In this document: positions 34,525 through 41,623 of the stretch, in pieces
Layout: each line of letters opens with the position of its first letter
Position numbering within the stretch: position 1 is the first letter of the stretch
NCBI GenBank assembly: GCA_002404115.1
Contig: DHJB01000072.1
Location: 37,561-87,301 of the forward strand
Source of the DNA: Microbacteriaceae bacterium UBA4731
GTDB taxonomy: Bacteria; Actinomycetota; Actinomycetes; Actinomycetales; Microbacteriaceae
DNA length: 49,741 bases
Reading direction: 5' to 3'
Made by a program: the position numbers and the translations under genes
The notes under the pieces: model-generated
Told to the model about the DNA's origin: nothing
Database searches by the model: none
What the model saw: only the letters and a program-made list of their open reading frames with translations

Positions 34525-35142
34525 CTAGGGTTCCAGCGTATCGGATTGCACGGGCGCTGAAGCCCGCGGCAACCGAATCACGCGCACGGTTTCGATGGCG
34601 TAAATGATGCCCGCCCACCAATACAGGAACGCACCCCAGATGCCGAACGCCCAGCCCACCGGTTGTGACCACCAGGCCAGCATCGGGAAGGCCTGGCCGA
34701 GCATGATCATCGGCAGCGCGTAGAACAGGCAGAAGGTGGCCACCTTGCCGAGCAGGTGCACGGGAAGTGGCCCGAATCCGAAGTTCGCCAGGACCACCCC
34801 GAGCACGAGCATGAAGACGTCCCTGCCCACCACGACCAGGACGATCCACCAGGGCACCAGTTCGCGGGAGGCAAGCCCGATCAGCGCCGCGAAGATGTAG
34901 AGCCGGTCCGCCGCCGGATCGAGGAGCTGACCCAGCCGGGTGATCTGGCCCAGCCGCCTGGCCAGGAAGCCATCGAGGAAGTCCGTGGTGCTGGAGACGA
35001 TCAGAACGAGAAGTGCCCAGGCGTCGTGGCCCTGCACGATCAGCACGAGGAAAACGGGAACCAGCGCGAGGCGGAGGAAGCTCAGCAGGTTGGGCAGGGT
35101 GAGCACCCTCGAACCGACCTCGTGTCCCGCTGCCCCTGCCAC
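34525..35142 (-). CDS. CDP-alcohol phosphatidyltransferase (PgsA-like)
   Basis: Integral membrane enzyme of phospholipid synthesis. The CDP-alcohol signature DG-x2-AR-x8-G-x3-D-x3-D is seen as DGFLARRLGQITRLGQLLDP followed by AAD (about 58-80). Five or six membrane segments follow. The exact alcohol acceptor (glycerol phosphate, inositol phosphate or another) cannot be fixed. GTG 35142 was preferred over GTG 35178 because TAGACT, a -10 form, lies between them at 35151-35156, 8 bases before the GTG, suggesting a leaderless transcript. It is the first gene of pgsA-garA-ftsR, a conserved actinobacterial order. Confidence 0.85.
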   Translation of the reverse strand: MAGAAGHEVGSRVLTLPNLLSFLRLALVPVFLVLIVQGHDAWALLVLIVSSTTDFLDGFLARRLGQITRLGQLLDPAADRLYIFAALIGLASRELVPWWIVLVVVGRDVFMLVLGVVLANFGFGPLPVHLLGKVATFCLFYALPMIMLGQAFPMLAWWSQPVGWAFGIWGAFLYWWAGIIYAIETVRVIRLPRASAPVQSDTLEP

Positions 35143-35150
35143 AAGTCCAG

Positions 35151-35156
35151 AGTCTA
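35151..35156 (-). promoter_or_regulatory. Candidate -10 element (TAGACT) for pgsA-garA-ftsR
   Basis: TAGACT on the minus strand is identical to the hexamer before the kinase gene at 18833. It lies 8 bases before GTG 35142 and inside the longer in-frame reading, so the longer protein would need an upstream promoter. Confidence 0.4.
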
Positions 35157-35203
35157 GCGATCGTGCAGCCGTTGCCACGGGACCCGGAGATGGGCTGTCA
35201 CGG

Positions 35204-36049
35204 TCACCCTACCGTTTTAGCGGCCTTCTTCGGTTTCCCCGCGGTGGCCTTGCCGCTGTCGTGGCTCCGCTCGACACTGCGCCGTAGCGCCTCCATCAGA
35301 TCGAGCACCTCGCCGCCGCCCTCCGCTTCGCCCGCGGCCTCCCGGCCGAACGTTGCTTCGGTGTCGACCGCGTCGCCCTTTTCCAGTTTCGCTTCGATCA
35401 GCTGGCGCAGTTGCGCCTGGTACTCGTCGGTGAAGTCCTGCGGGGAGAAGTCGGAGGCGAAGGACTCGACCAGGGCTGCCGCCATGTCCAGTTCCTTGGC
35501 CGTGACGGTCGCCGGCTCCTCGAGCGCCGGGAAGGCGGCCTTCCGCACTTCGTCGTCCCAGAGCAGGGACTGGAGCACGAGAACGTCACCGCGCACGCGG
35601 AGGGCGCCGAGGCGGGTCTTCTGTCTGAGGGCGAACTGCACGATCGCGGTGCGGTCGGTCGCCTCGAGGGTGCGCCGCAACAACTCGTAGGCCTTGACGG
35701 ACTTGCCGTCGGGCTCGAGGTAGTAGCTGCGCTCGAACATGATCGGGTCGAGCTGGTCGCTCGGCACGAATTCGACGACGTCGATGTCGCGGCTGCGCTC
35801 CTCCGGCAGCGACTTCAGGTCCTCCTCGGTGAGGATCACCGTCTTCTCGCCGTCGTCGTAAGCCTTGCCGATGCGCTGGAAGTCGACGACGCGGCCGCAG
35901 ACCTCGCAGCGGCGCTGGTACTTGATGCGCCCGCCATCCGCGTCGTGCACCTGGTGCAACGCGATGTCGTGGTCTTCCGTCGCGCTGTAGACCTTGATGG
36001 GAACGTTGACGAGCCCAAAGGTGATCGCGCCCTTCCAGATCGATCTCAT
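35204..36049 (-). CDS. ku: Non-homologous end-joining protein Ku
   Basis: Homodimeric ring protein that binds DNA double-strand ends and recruits LigD. It has 281 residues from ATG 36049 (MRSIWKGAITFGLVNVPIKVYSA), the family N-terminus. IKYQRRCEVCGRVV, VEFVPSDQLDPIMFERSYYLEPD and the RQLIEAKLEKG region match Ku. The C-terminus ends in a Lys-rich tail (KATAGKPKKAAKTVG), typical of actinobacterial Ku and likely DNA-binding. It is divergent from ligD across 70 bases, so the two form a complete bacterial NHEJ pair. The longer reading to 36064 would add five residues. Confidence 0.96.
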   Translation of the reverse strand: MRSIWKGAITFGLVNVPIKVYSATEDHDIALHQVHDADGGRIKYQRRCEVCGRVVDFQRIGKAYDDGEKTVILTEEDLKSLPEERSRDIDVVEFVPSDQLDPIMFERSYYLEPDGKSVKAYELLRRTLEATDRTAIVQFALRQKTRLGALRVRGDVLVLQSLLWDDEVRKAAFPALEEPATVTAKELDMAAALVESFASDFSPQDFTDEYQAQLRQLIEAKLEKGDAVDTEATFGREAAGEAEGGGEVLDLMEALRRSVERSHDSGKATAGKPKKAAKTVG

Positions 36050-36119
36050 GCATCCAGTACACACCCGGCGGCCCCTGCCCGGCTAGCCAAGGCCCACCGA
36101 CCAGAGCATGCTGGTGGGC

Positions 36120-38576
36120 ATGGCAGAGACCAGGCAGGTGGTGACCGTCGGGGGCCACCGGATCACGCTCACCAACCTTGACAAGATCCTCTACCCCGAA
36201 ACCGGCACCACCAAGGCGGACGTACTCGGGTACTACGCCGCGATCGCCGACATCCTGATCCCGCACGCCGCGAACCGACCGGCGACCCGCAAGAGGTGGG
36301 TGCACGGGGTCGGGACCGCCGAGGCGCCCGGGTCGGTGTTCTTCCAGAAGAACCTCGACTCGTCGACGCCGGAATGGGTGAAACGTCGGTTGATCCAGCA
36401 CACGGACCGGGTCATCGAATACCCGCTCGTCAACGACCTGGCCACACTCACCTGGCTGGGCCAGATCGCCGCGCTGGAGATCCACGTGCCGCAGTGGCAG
36501 TTCGGCCGGAACGGCGCCCCTCGGAACCCCGACCGGATGGTGCTCGACCTCGACCCGGGCGAGGGCGTCAGCCTCGCCACGGTCGCCGAGGTCGCCATCC
36601 TCGCCCGGGGCATCCTCCGCGACATGGGGCTGGACCCGATTCCGGTGACCTCCGGCAGCAAAGGCATCCATCTCTACGCCGCGCTCGATCTCAGCTACAC
36701 CTCCCAGCAGGTGTCGGATGTCGCGCACGAGCTGGCGCGGGCGCTCGAGGCGGATCACCCCGACCTCGTCGTCAGCGAGATGAGGAAGGCCAGTCGCGCC
36801 GGCAAGGTCTTCGTCGACTGGAGCCAGAACAGCGCGGCGAAGACGACGATCACGCCGTACTCCCTGCGCGGGACCTTCCGGCCGATGGTTGCCGTGCCCC
36901 GCACCTGGCGCGAGCTGGCCTCGCCGGGGCTGGAGCACCTCGACTACACGCAGGTGATGCAGCGGATGAAGCGCCGCGATGACCCGCTTGCCGGCTTGAC
37001 CGCCGGGCGCCCGGAACCGGCCGGAACGGACCGGCTGGGCGTCTACCGCAGCAAACGGGACAAGTCCCGCACCCCTGAGCCCGTCCCCGAGGCGCCGGCC
37101 GCAGCATCCACCGGGCGGTCATTCGTCATCCAGGAGCACCACGCCCGCCGCCTGCACCACGACTTCCGGCTCGAGCACGACGGCGTGCTGGCCTCCTGGG
37201 CGCTGCCCCGCGGGGTGCCGACGGACCCGAAGAAGAACCACCTCGCCGTGCAGACGGAGGACCACCCGCTCGAATACGGCTCGTTCGAGGGCGACATTCC
37301 GGCCGGCGAATATGGCGCCGGCACCGTTTCCATCTGGGACAGCGGCGACTATGAGCTGGAGAAATGGCAGGGCGACGAGGTGATCGTGACGCTGCACGGC
37401 GAGCCGGACGGCGGCCTCGGCGGGGTGCGCCGCTTTGCGCTCATCCGCACCGGGGGTCCGGACGGGAACCCGCAGAACTGGCTCATCCACCTCATGAAGC
37501 CGACGTCGTCCGCCCGCCCCGAGCCGGTGGCCGCCGGGAACACCCGGGCCTCGGCGGAGACCGTGACCGAGAAGACGCGGCCGGCGCCACGCACGTCGTA
37601 CTCCCCCATGCTCGCGACCCTCGGCTCGGCGGCCGATCTCCGCGAGGAGGAGGAGTGGGCGTTCGAGATGAAATGGGACGGCATCCGGGCGATCGCGTAT
37701 GTCTCTCCCACTGATGCGCCGACCGCCGGCGCGGAGCGGAGCGTGCGGCTGCTGACGCGCAATGGCAACGAGGTGACGGGCGCCTATCCGGAGCTCGTGG
37801 ATGCCCTGCGCGCCGGGGTGTTGGCCGACTCGGCCGTGCTCGACGGGGAGATCGTGGCGCTCGATCGCTCCGGGCGCCCGGATTTCGGCCGCCTGCAGGC
37901 CCGGATGGGCCTGACTGCGCCCGCGGAGGTGCAGGCGGCGATGAAGACCACGCCGGTCAACTACCTGGTGTTCGACGTGCTCGAGCAGGATGGCGAACCG
38001 CTCGTGCGGCAGACATATGCCGCCAGGCGCATGGTTCTCGAGGACATCGTCGAGTCGTCGGGCGCCGTGCACGTGCCGCCGGCGTTCGACGGTGATTTCG
38101 CCGAGGCCTTCCGGAGCAGCCGCGAGCTCGGCCTCGAAGGCGTCATCGCCAAGGAAATCGACGGCGACTACCGGGTGGGGCGCCGCTCCCGGTCGTGGCT
38201 CAAGATCAAGCACCACAGCACGCAGGAGGTCGTGATCGGCGGCTGGCGCCCGGGCAACGGCCGTCGCGGCGGCACGGTCGGGTCGCTGCTGCTGGGCATC
38301 CCCGACGGTGATTCCCTGACCTACGTCGGGCGGGTGGGCACCGGTTTCCGGGACCGCGACCTCGACGACATCCGGGCCCGGCTGGAACCGCTCGCGCGCG
38401 CCGACGGCCCCTTCGCGGATGTCCCGGCGGCCGACGCCAGGGACGCCCACTGGGTGCGCCCTGCCCTGGTCGGCGAGGTCGAGTTCGCCGAGTGGACCTC
38501 GGCCGGCCGGCTGCGTCAGCCGTCCTGGCGGGGCTGGCGCCCTGACAAGTCCCCCGGCGACGTCGTCAGGGAGTGA
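36120..38576 (+). CDS. ligD: Three-domain ATP-dependent DNA ligase LigD
   Basis: Multifunctional NHEJ enzyme of about 818 residues in POL-PE-LIG order as in mycobacteria. The polymerase/primase domain (about 10-290) has RKRWVHGVG, the metal motif VLDLDPGEG and SGSKGIHLY. The 3'-phosphoesterase domain (about 330-470) has HHARRLHHDFRLEHDG and SFEGDIPAGEYGAGTV. The ligase domain (about 505-818) has the adenylation motif EMKWDGIRA with lysine K518, LDGEIVALD, GLEGVIAKE and WLKIKH. ATG 36120 gives MAETRQVVTVGG, close to homologues; ATG 36108 in frame is possible. The stop codon lies in a tandem repeat. Confidence 0.95.
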   Translation: MAETRQVVTVGGHRITLTNLDKILYPETGTTKADVLGYYAAIADILIPHAANRPATRKRWVHGVGTAEAPGSVFFQKNLDSSTPEWVKRRLIQHTDRVIEYPLVNDLATLTWLGQIAALEIHVPQWQFGRNGAPRNPDRMVLDLDPGEGVSLATVAEVAILARGILRDMGLDPIPVTSGSKGIHLYAALDLSYTSQQVSDVAHELARALEADHPDLVVSEMRKASRAGKVFVDWSQNSAAKTTITPYSLRGTFRPMVAVPRTWRELASPGLEHLDYTQVMQRMKRRDDPLAGLTAGRPEPAGTDRLGVYRSKRDKSRTPEPVPEAPAAASTGRSFVIQEHHARRLHHDFRLEHDGVLASWALPRGVPTDPKKNHLAVQTEDHPLEYGSFEGDIPAGEYGAGTVSIWDSGDYELEKWQGDEVIVTLHGEPDGGLGGVRRFALIRTGGPDGNPQNWLIHLMKPTSSARPEPVAAGNTRASAETVTEKTRPAPRTSYSPMLATLGSAADLREEEEWAFEMKWDGIRAIAYVSPTDAPTAGAERSVRLLTRNGNEVTGAYPELVDALRAGVLADSAVLDGEIVALDRSGRPDFGRLQARMGLTAPAEVQAAMKTTPVNYLVFDVLEQDGEPLVRQTYAARRMVLEDIVESSGAVHVPPAFDGDFAEAFRSSRELGLEGVIAKEIDGDYRVGRRSRSWLKIKHHSTQEVVIGGWRPGNGRRGGTVGSLLLGIPDGDSLTYVGRVGTGFRDRDLDDIRARLEPLARADGPFADVPAADARDAHWVRPALVGEVEFAEWTSAGRLRQPSWRGWRPDKSPGDVVRE

Positions 38577-38622
38577 TCAGGACCGCTCGTGATCAGGCCC
38601 GCTGGCGATCAGGAGCGCTTGG
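38575..38622. repeat. Three tandem 16-bp repeats across two converging stop codons
   Basis: GATCAGGACCGCTCGT, GATCAGGCCCGCTGGC and GATCAGGAGCGCTTGG follow one another without gap. The ligD stop TGA overlaps the first unit (38574-38576). The converging membrane-protein gene ends with TGA read from the third unit on the opposite strand (38609-38611). The palindromic core TGATCA supplies a stop on both strands. The repeats differ mainly at positions 8-9 and 14-16. Confidence 0.85.
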
Positions 38623-39100
38623 GCGGCTTCGGGAACGCCTCGCGCATGTGATCGGTCGATAGGTAATCCCCGACGCCGATCATGATCAGGCTGAACAGGA
38701 TCTGCTCCGTGACCATCCATAGCGGGTACAGCCCGGGGATCGCCGCGATCACGAGCGTGACGACCGGGAAGATCTTGCTGAAGAGCCGCAGGCGCGAGTA
38801 GGCCCAGTAGTAGCCCTTCTGCGCGCGCCAGGCGAAGTAGAAGAGGGTGATGGTCATGGCCAGGACGACGAAGGCGCGCATCCAGACGGCGAAGGGCACG
38901 GTGGTGCCGGCGAGGGCGATCAGCAGGGCGACGATGACCGCGGCGACGCCGAGCACAACCTCGGCCGCGAGCAGCCAGGCGATGGCGACGAACGCCCGCC
39001 GGGTCTGCGGGTGGTCCCGCATCTCCTCGGAGATCGTGTAATCGACCGCGCGTCCCCCGGCGATCCGGTCCAGCTTCAGGAACAGCGGTTCCAGGTTCAT
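38609..39100 (-). CDS. Small four-helix membrane protein, unknown function
   Basis: A 163-residue protein with no family I can name. An amphipathic N-terminus (NLEPLFLKLDRIAGGRAVDYTISEEMRDHPQTRR) precedes four predicted membrane segments (AFVAIAWLLAAEVVLGVAAV, PFAVWMRAFVVLAMTITLFY, FSKIFPVVTLVIAAIPGLYP, and a weaker VTEQILFSLIMIGVGDYL). The C-terminus is basic. ATG 39100 was chosen for its GGAGG SD 4 bases upstream. It lies 54 bases after the Nudix gene on the same strand and converges on ligD; a link to DNA repair is not evident. Confidence 0.75.
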   Translation of the reverse strand: MNLEPLFLKLDRIAGGRAVDYTISEEMRDHPQTRRAFVAIAWLLAAEVVLGVAAVIVALLIALAGTTVPFAVWMRAFVVLAMTITLFYFAWRAQKGYYWAYSRLRLFSKIFPVVTLVIAAIPGLYPLWMVTEQILFSLIMIGVGDYLSTDHMREAFPKPPKRS

Positions 39101-39154
39101 GTTTCCTCCGTTCCCCACGGTAGCCGGTGAACAAAGGCGCAATTCGCGCCCGGA

Positions 39155-39604
39155 TCAGCCGAGGCGAGCCCTGAGCGCCGGCCAGCTCTCGGCGAACCCG
39201 GGGTGCAGCGGGAGTTCGTCCACCGCGGCCGGATCGACCCAGCGCAGGGCGATGCTCTCCGCGTCGCTGATGACCGGTTCGAAGCTCTCCAGGGCCGTCA
39301 CGACCACGGTCGTGTACGACCAGAAGCCGAGGTCGAGCACCGAGGTGAACTGCACCTGCAGCAGGTGCGCCGGCACGCCGGCCTCCTCCCCTGCCTCGCG
39401 GATGGCGGCCTCGAACGCGCTCTCGTGTTCGTGGCGCGCCCCGCCGGGCAGACCCCAGGTGTCGCCCAGATGGCTCCACGCGGCGCGGTGCTGCAGGAGC
39501 ACTCCGAGTTCCCGGTGATGCACGAGCAGGCCGGCCGCCCCGAAGCGTCCCCAGAACCTGCGGCCGTCGGGGCCGTACACCCACGCGTCGCCGCTGGCAG
39601 TCAT
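39155..39604 (-). CDS. Nudix hydrolase
   Basis: A 149-residue Nudix (MutT-like) pyrophosphohydrolase. The Nudix box GX5EX7REUXEEXGU is complete as GARHEHESAFEAAIREAGEE followed by AGV (about 55-77). An N-terminal beta region (FGAAGLLVHHRELGVLLQHR) and LPGG precede it. Substrate cannot be deduced from the box alone. The start is ATG 39604. It is divergent from the S4 gene, with a 59-bp palindrome in the gap, and near the NHEJ pair, but a shared role is only a possibility. Confidence 0.92.
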   Translation of the reverse strand: MTASGDAWVYGPDGRRFWGRFGAAGLLVHHRELGVLLQHRAAWSHLGDTWGLPGGARHEHESAFEAAIREAGEEAGVPAHLLQVQFTSVLDLGFWSYTTVVVTALESFEPVISDAESIALRWVDPAAVDELPLHPGFAESWPALRARLG

Positions 39605-39624
39605 GATTCCATCTTCCTCTTTTT

Positions 39625-39683
39625 GCGAAACTGCACTTGTGGTCGTTCTGAGCGCCGTGAAGTGACCACAACTGCAGTTTCGC
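39625..39683. repeat. Long palindrome between divergent Nudix and S4 genes
   Basis: Left arm GCGAAACTGCACTTGTGGTC (39625-39644) pairs with the right arm at 39664-39683, 19 of 20 bases, around a 19-base loop. It lies 20 bases before the Nudix start and 28 bases before the S4 -10 element. Since both genes are transcribed away from it, it is not a terminator. It may be an operator or an intergenic repeat. Confidence 0.75.
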
Positions 39684-39711
39684 GGAGGGGGAGGTGGCGG
39701 CCGGGTAGCCG

Positions 39712-39726
39712 TAGAGTCGTGGGATG
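39712..39726 (+). promoter_or_regulatory. Candidate leaderless promoter of the S4 gene
   Basis: TAGAGT (39712-39717) is followed after 6 bases by the ATG at 39724, the same geometry as at 15885 and 18833. No SD lies at proper distance from the start. Confidence 0.5.
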
Positions 39727-40128
39727 GACCCCGTCACGACCGCGCGAGTCGACAGCTGGACTTGGGCGGTGCGGATGTTCAAGACCCGTTCCCTCGCCAC
39801 GGCCGCCTGCCGCGCCGGCCACGTGCGTGTCAACGGCGACCGAGCCAAGGCCGCGCAGCCCGTTCACATCGGCGACGAGATCCGGGTACGCACAGCCGGT
39901 TTCGACCGCATCCTCGTCGTCTCCAGGATCGTCTCCAAACGCGTTGGCGCGACCGTCGCCGCCGAGTGCTTCGTCGACAAGACTCCCCCGCCCCCGCCGC
40001 GCGAGGAGGTCGCGCTCGTGCCGATGCGGGACCGCGGCGCCGGCCGACCCACCAAACGGGAGCGCCGCGACATCGACCGCCTGCGCGGCATCGACCGCTT
40101 CGAGCCCCCCGCCCCCGACGACGAGTAG
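39724..40128 (+). CDS. Hsp15-like S4-domain RNA-binding protein
   Basis: A 134-residue protein of the HslR/Hsp15 family, which binds RNA and in E. coli helps recycle stalled 50S subunits with nascent chains. The S4 domain opens RVDSWTWAVRMFKTRSLATAACRAGHVRVNG (about 8-38) and continues through QPVHIGDEIRV. The C-terminus is charged and Pro-rich (KTPPPPPREE, GRPTKRERRDIDRL), a common form in actinobacteria. The ATG follows a -10 candidate by 6 bases. It stands alone on the plus strand, converging on the FAD oxidoreductase. Confidence 0.9.
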   Translation: MDPVTTARVDSWTWAVRMFKTRSLATAACRAGHVRVNGDRAKAAQPVHIGDEIRVRTAGFDRILVVSRIVSKRVGATVAAECFVDKTPPPPPREEVALVPMRDRGAGRPTKRERRDIDRLRGIDRFEPPAPDDE

Positions 40129-40180
40129 TCGGCACCCGTCCTGGGCGAGCCAGGGATGTGTGGGAGCGAAACGGGCGGGG

Positions 40181-41623
40181 TCAAGGGGCGAGGGAGGGCG
40201 GGGTGGTGATGCCGAACTCGTCGCGGAGGGCGAGGGTCGCCGCGTACCAGCCGTTCATGCCGTGCACGGCCGGCCCCGGCGGCGTCGAGGCCGAACACAG
40301 GTAGAGGCCGGGCACCGGCGTCTTCCAGGGCCGGGTCGACACGACCGGCCGTTTGACCAGCTGCCGCACGGTGACGGCACCGCCGAGGATGTCGCCGCCG
40401 ACGAAGTTCGGGTCATGGTCGGCCATCCCCCGCGCCGTGATCTCGGCCGAGGCGAGGATCGTGTCCCGGAAGCCGGGCGCGAAGCGTTCGATCTGGCGCA
40501 CGATCGCCTCCGTCAGGTCCTCGTCCGAGTTCGGCGGCACGTGCGTGTACGCCCAGAGCACCTGGTGCCCGGCGGGCGCCCGGGTGTCGTCGAGCACGCT
40601 CGGCTGGGTCACGAGCACGAACGGATGCTCCGGCAACCGCCCGCGCGCCACCGCCCCCTCCGCGGCGGCCACCTCCGCCCGGTTTCCGCCCAGGTGCACC
40701 GTCGGCGCGAGGGCCACCTCGGCGTTCTGCCACGGCACCGGCCCGGACAGGGCGAAGTCGACCTTGGCCACGCCGGGCCCGTACCGGTAGCGCCCCAGCG
40801 CCCTCCGATAGCCGGCCGGGAGGGCGGGGCCCGCGAACCGCTCGAGGAACGCCGGCGAGGTGTCCAGCAGGGTCACGCGCGCGGGCTCGAGGTCGCCGGG
40901 CACGGCCACCTCCGTGTCGAGGCTGAGGACGCCGCCGTGCGCCTCGAAGTCGGCGACCATCGCGTCGGCGATCGCCTGCGACCCGCCCACCGGATATCCC
41001 CAGCCGCTGGCGTGGGCCTGCGTGGCGAGCAGGAGGCCCGCCCCCGCGGTGGCCAGCGACGGCTGCCGCCCCGCGGCATGCGCGGCCACCCCGGCGAACA
41101 GCGCCGCCGCATCCGTTTCCCGGAAGCCCGCCCGGCCAAGCAGCGTACCCAGCTGCAGCACTCGCATCCCATAACTCAGCACGGCGCGCGGATCATCCGG
41201 CCACCGGAGCAGCTGGTTTCCGGTGAACGAGACGACCCCCTCCAGGCGGTTGAGCAGCGGCTGGAACACCTTCGCCCAGGCCAGGCCGTCCCGGCCCAGG
41301 CCGTCGGAGGTTCGGTCGATGTCGCGATAGGCGATGGCGGCCCGGCCGCCGTCCAGCGGATGCGCGTACGACACGTCGGGGGCGGTGAACGCGACGCGGC
41401 CGGCCAGGTCGAAAGCCCGGAAGAACGGGGAGGCGAGCGCGGCCGGATGCACGGCCGAGCAGATGTCGTGCCGGTACCCGGGCAGGGTGAGCTCCGCCGT
41501 GCGCAGGCCGCCGCCCGCCACCGAAGCGCGCTCGGTGACGCGCACGCTCAGGCCGGCCCGGGCGAACACCACGGCCGCGGCGAGGCCGTTCGGTCCGGCG
41601 CCGACCACGTTGACGTCAGGCAC
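40181..41623 (-). CDS. FAD-dependent oxidoreductase of phytoene desaturase / PYROXD2 type
   Basis: A 480-residue flavoprotein. The N-terminal dinucleotide motif is VNVVGAGPNGLAAAVVFARA followed by VTERASVAGGGLRTAELTLPGYRHDICSAVHP. The middle has GWGYPVGGSQAIADAMVADF, and the C-terminal FAD motif is GLYLCSASTPPGPAVHGMNGWYAA. This is the CrtI-like family that includes PYROXD2, not a true carotenoid desaturase by context, since no crtB or crtE-like carotenoid genes accompany it. The GTG at 41623 overlaps the stop of the lipase-maturation-factor-like gene by 8 bases, so the two are co-translated. Substrate is unknown. Confidence 0.88.
   Translation of the reverse strand: MPDVNVVGAGPNGLAAAVVFARAGLSVRVTERASVAGGGLRTAELTLPGYRHDICSAVHPAALASPFFRAFDLAGRVAFTAPDVSYAHPLDGGRAAIAYRDIDRTSDGLGRDGLAWAKVFQPLLNRLEGVVSFTGNQLLRWPDDPRAVLSYGMRVLQLGTLLGRAGFRETDAAALFAGVAAHAAGRQPSLATAGAGLLLATQAHASGWGYPVGGSQAIADAMVADFEAHGGVLSLDTEVAVPGDLEPARVTLLDTSPAFLERFAGPALPAGYRRALGRYRYGPGVAKVDFALSGPVPWQNAEVALAPTVHLGGNRAEVAAAEGAVARGRLPEHPFVLVTQPSVLDDTRAPAGHQVLWAYTHVPPNSDEDLTEAIVRQIERFAPGFRDTILASAEITARGMADHDPNFVGGDILGGAVTVRQLVKRPVVSTRPWKTPVPGLYLCSASTPPGPAVHGMNGWYAATLALRDEFGITTPPSLAP

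Noticed and set aside
40181..41623. Carotenoid phytoene desaturase CrtI
   Set aside because: No crtB, crtE or lycopene-modifying genes nearby and motifs fit the wider PYROXD2-type group; the polyprenyl synthase is 25 kb away.
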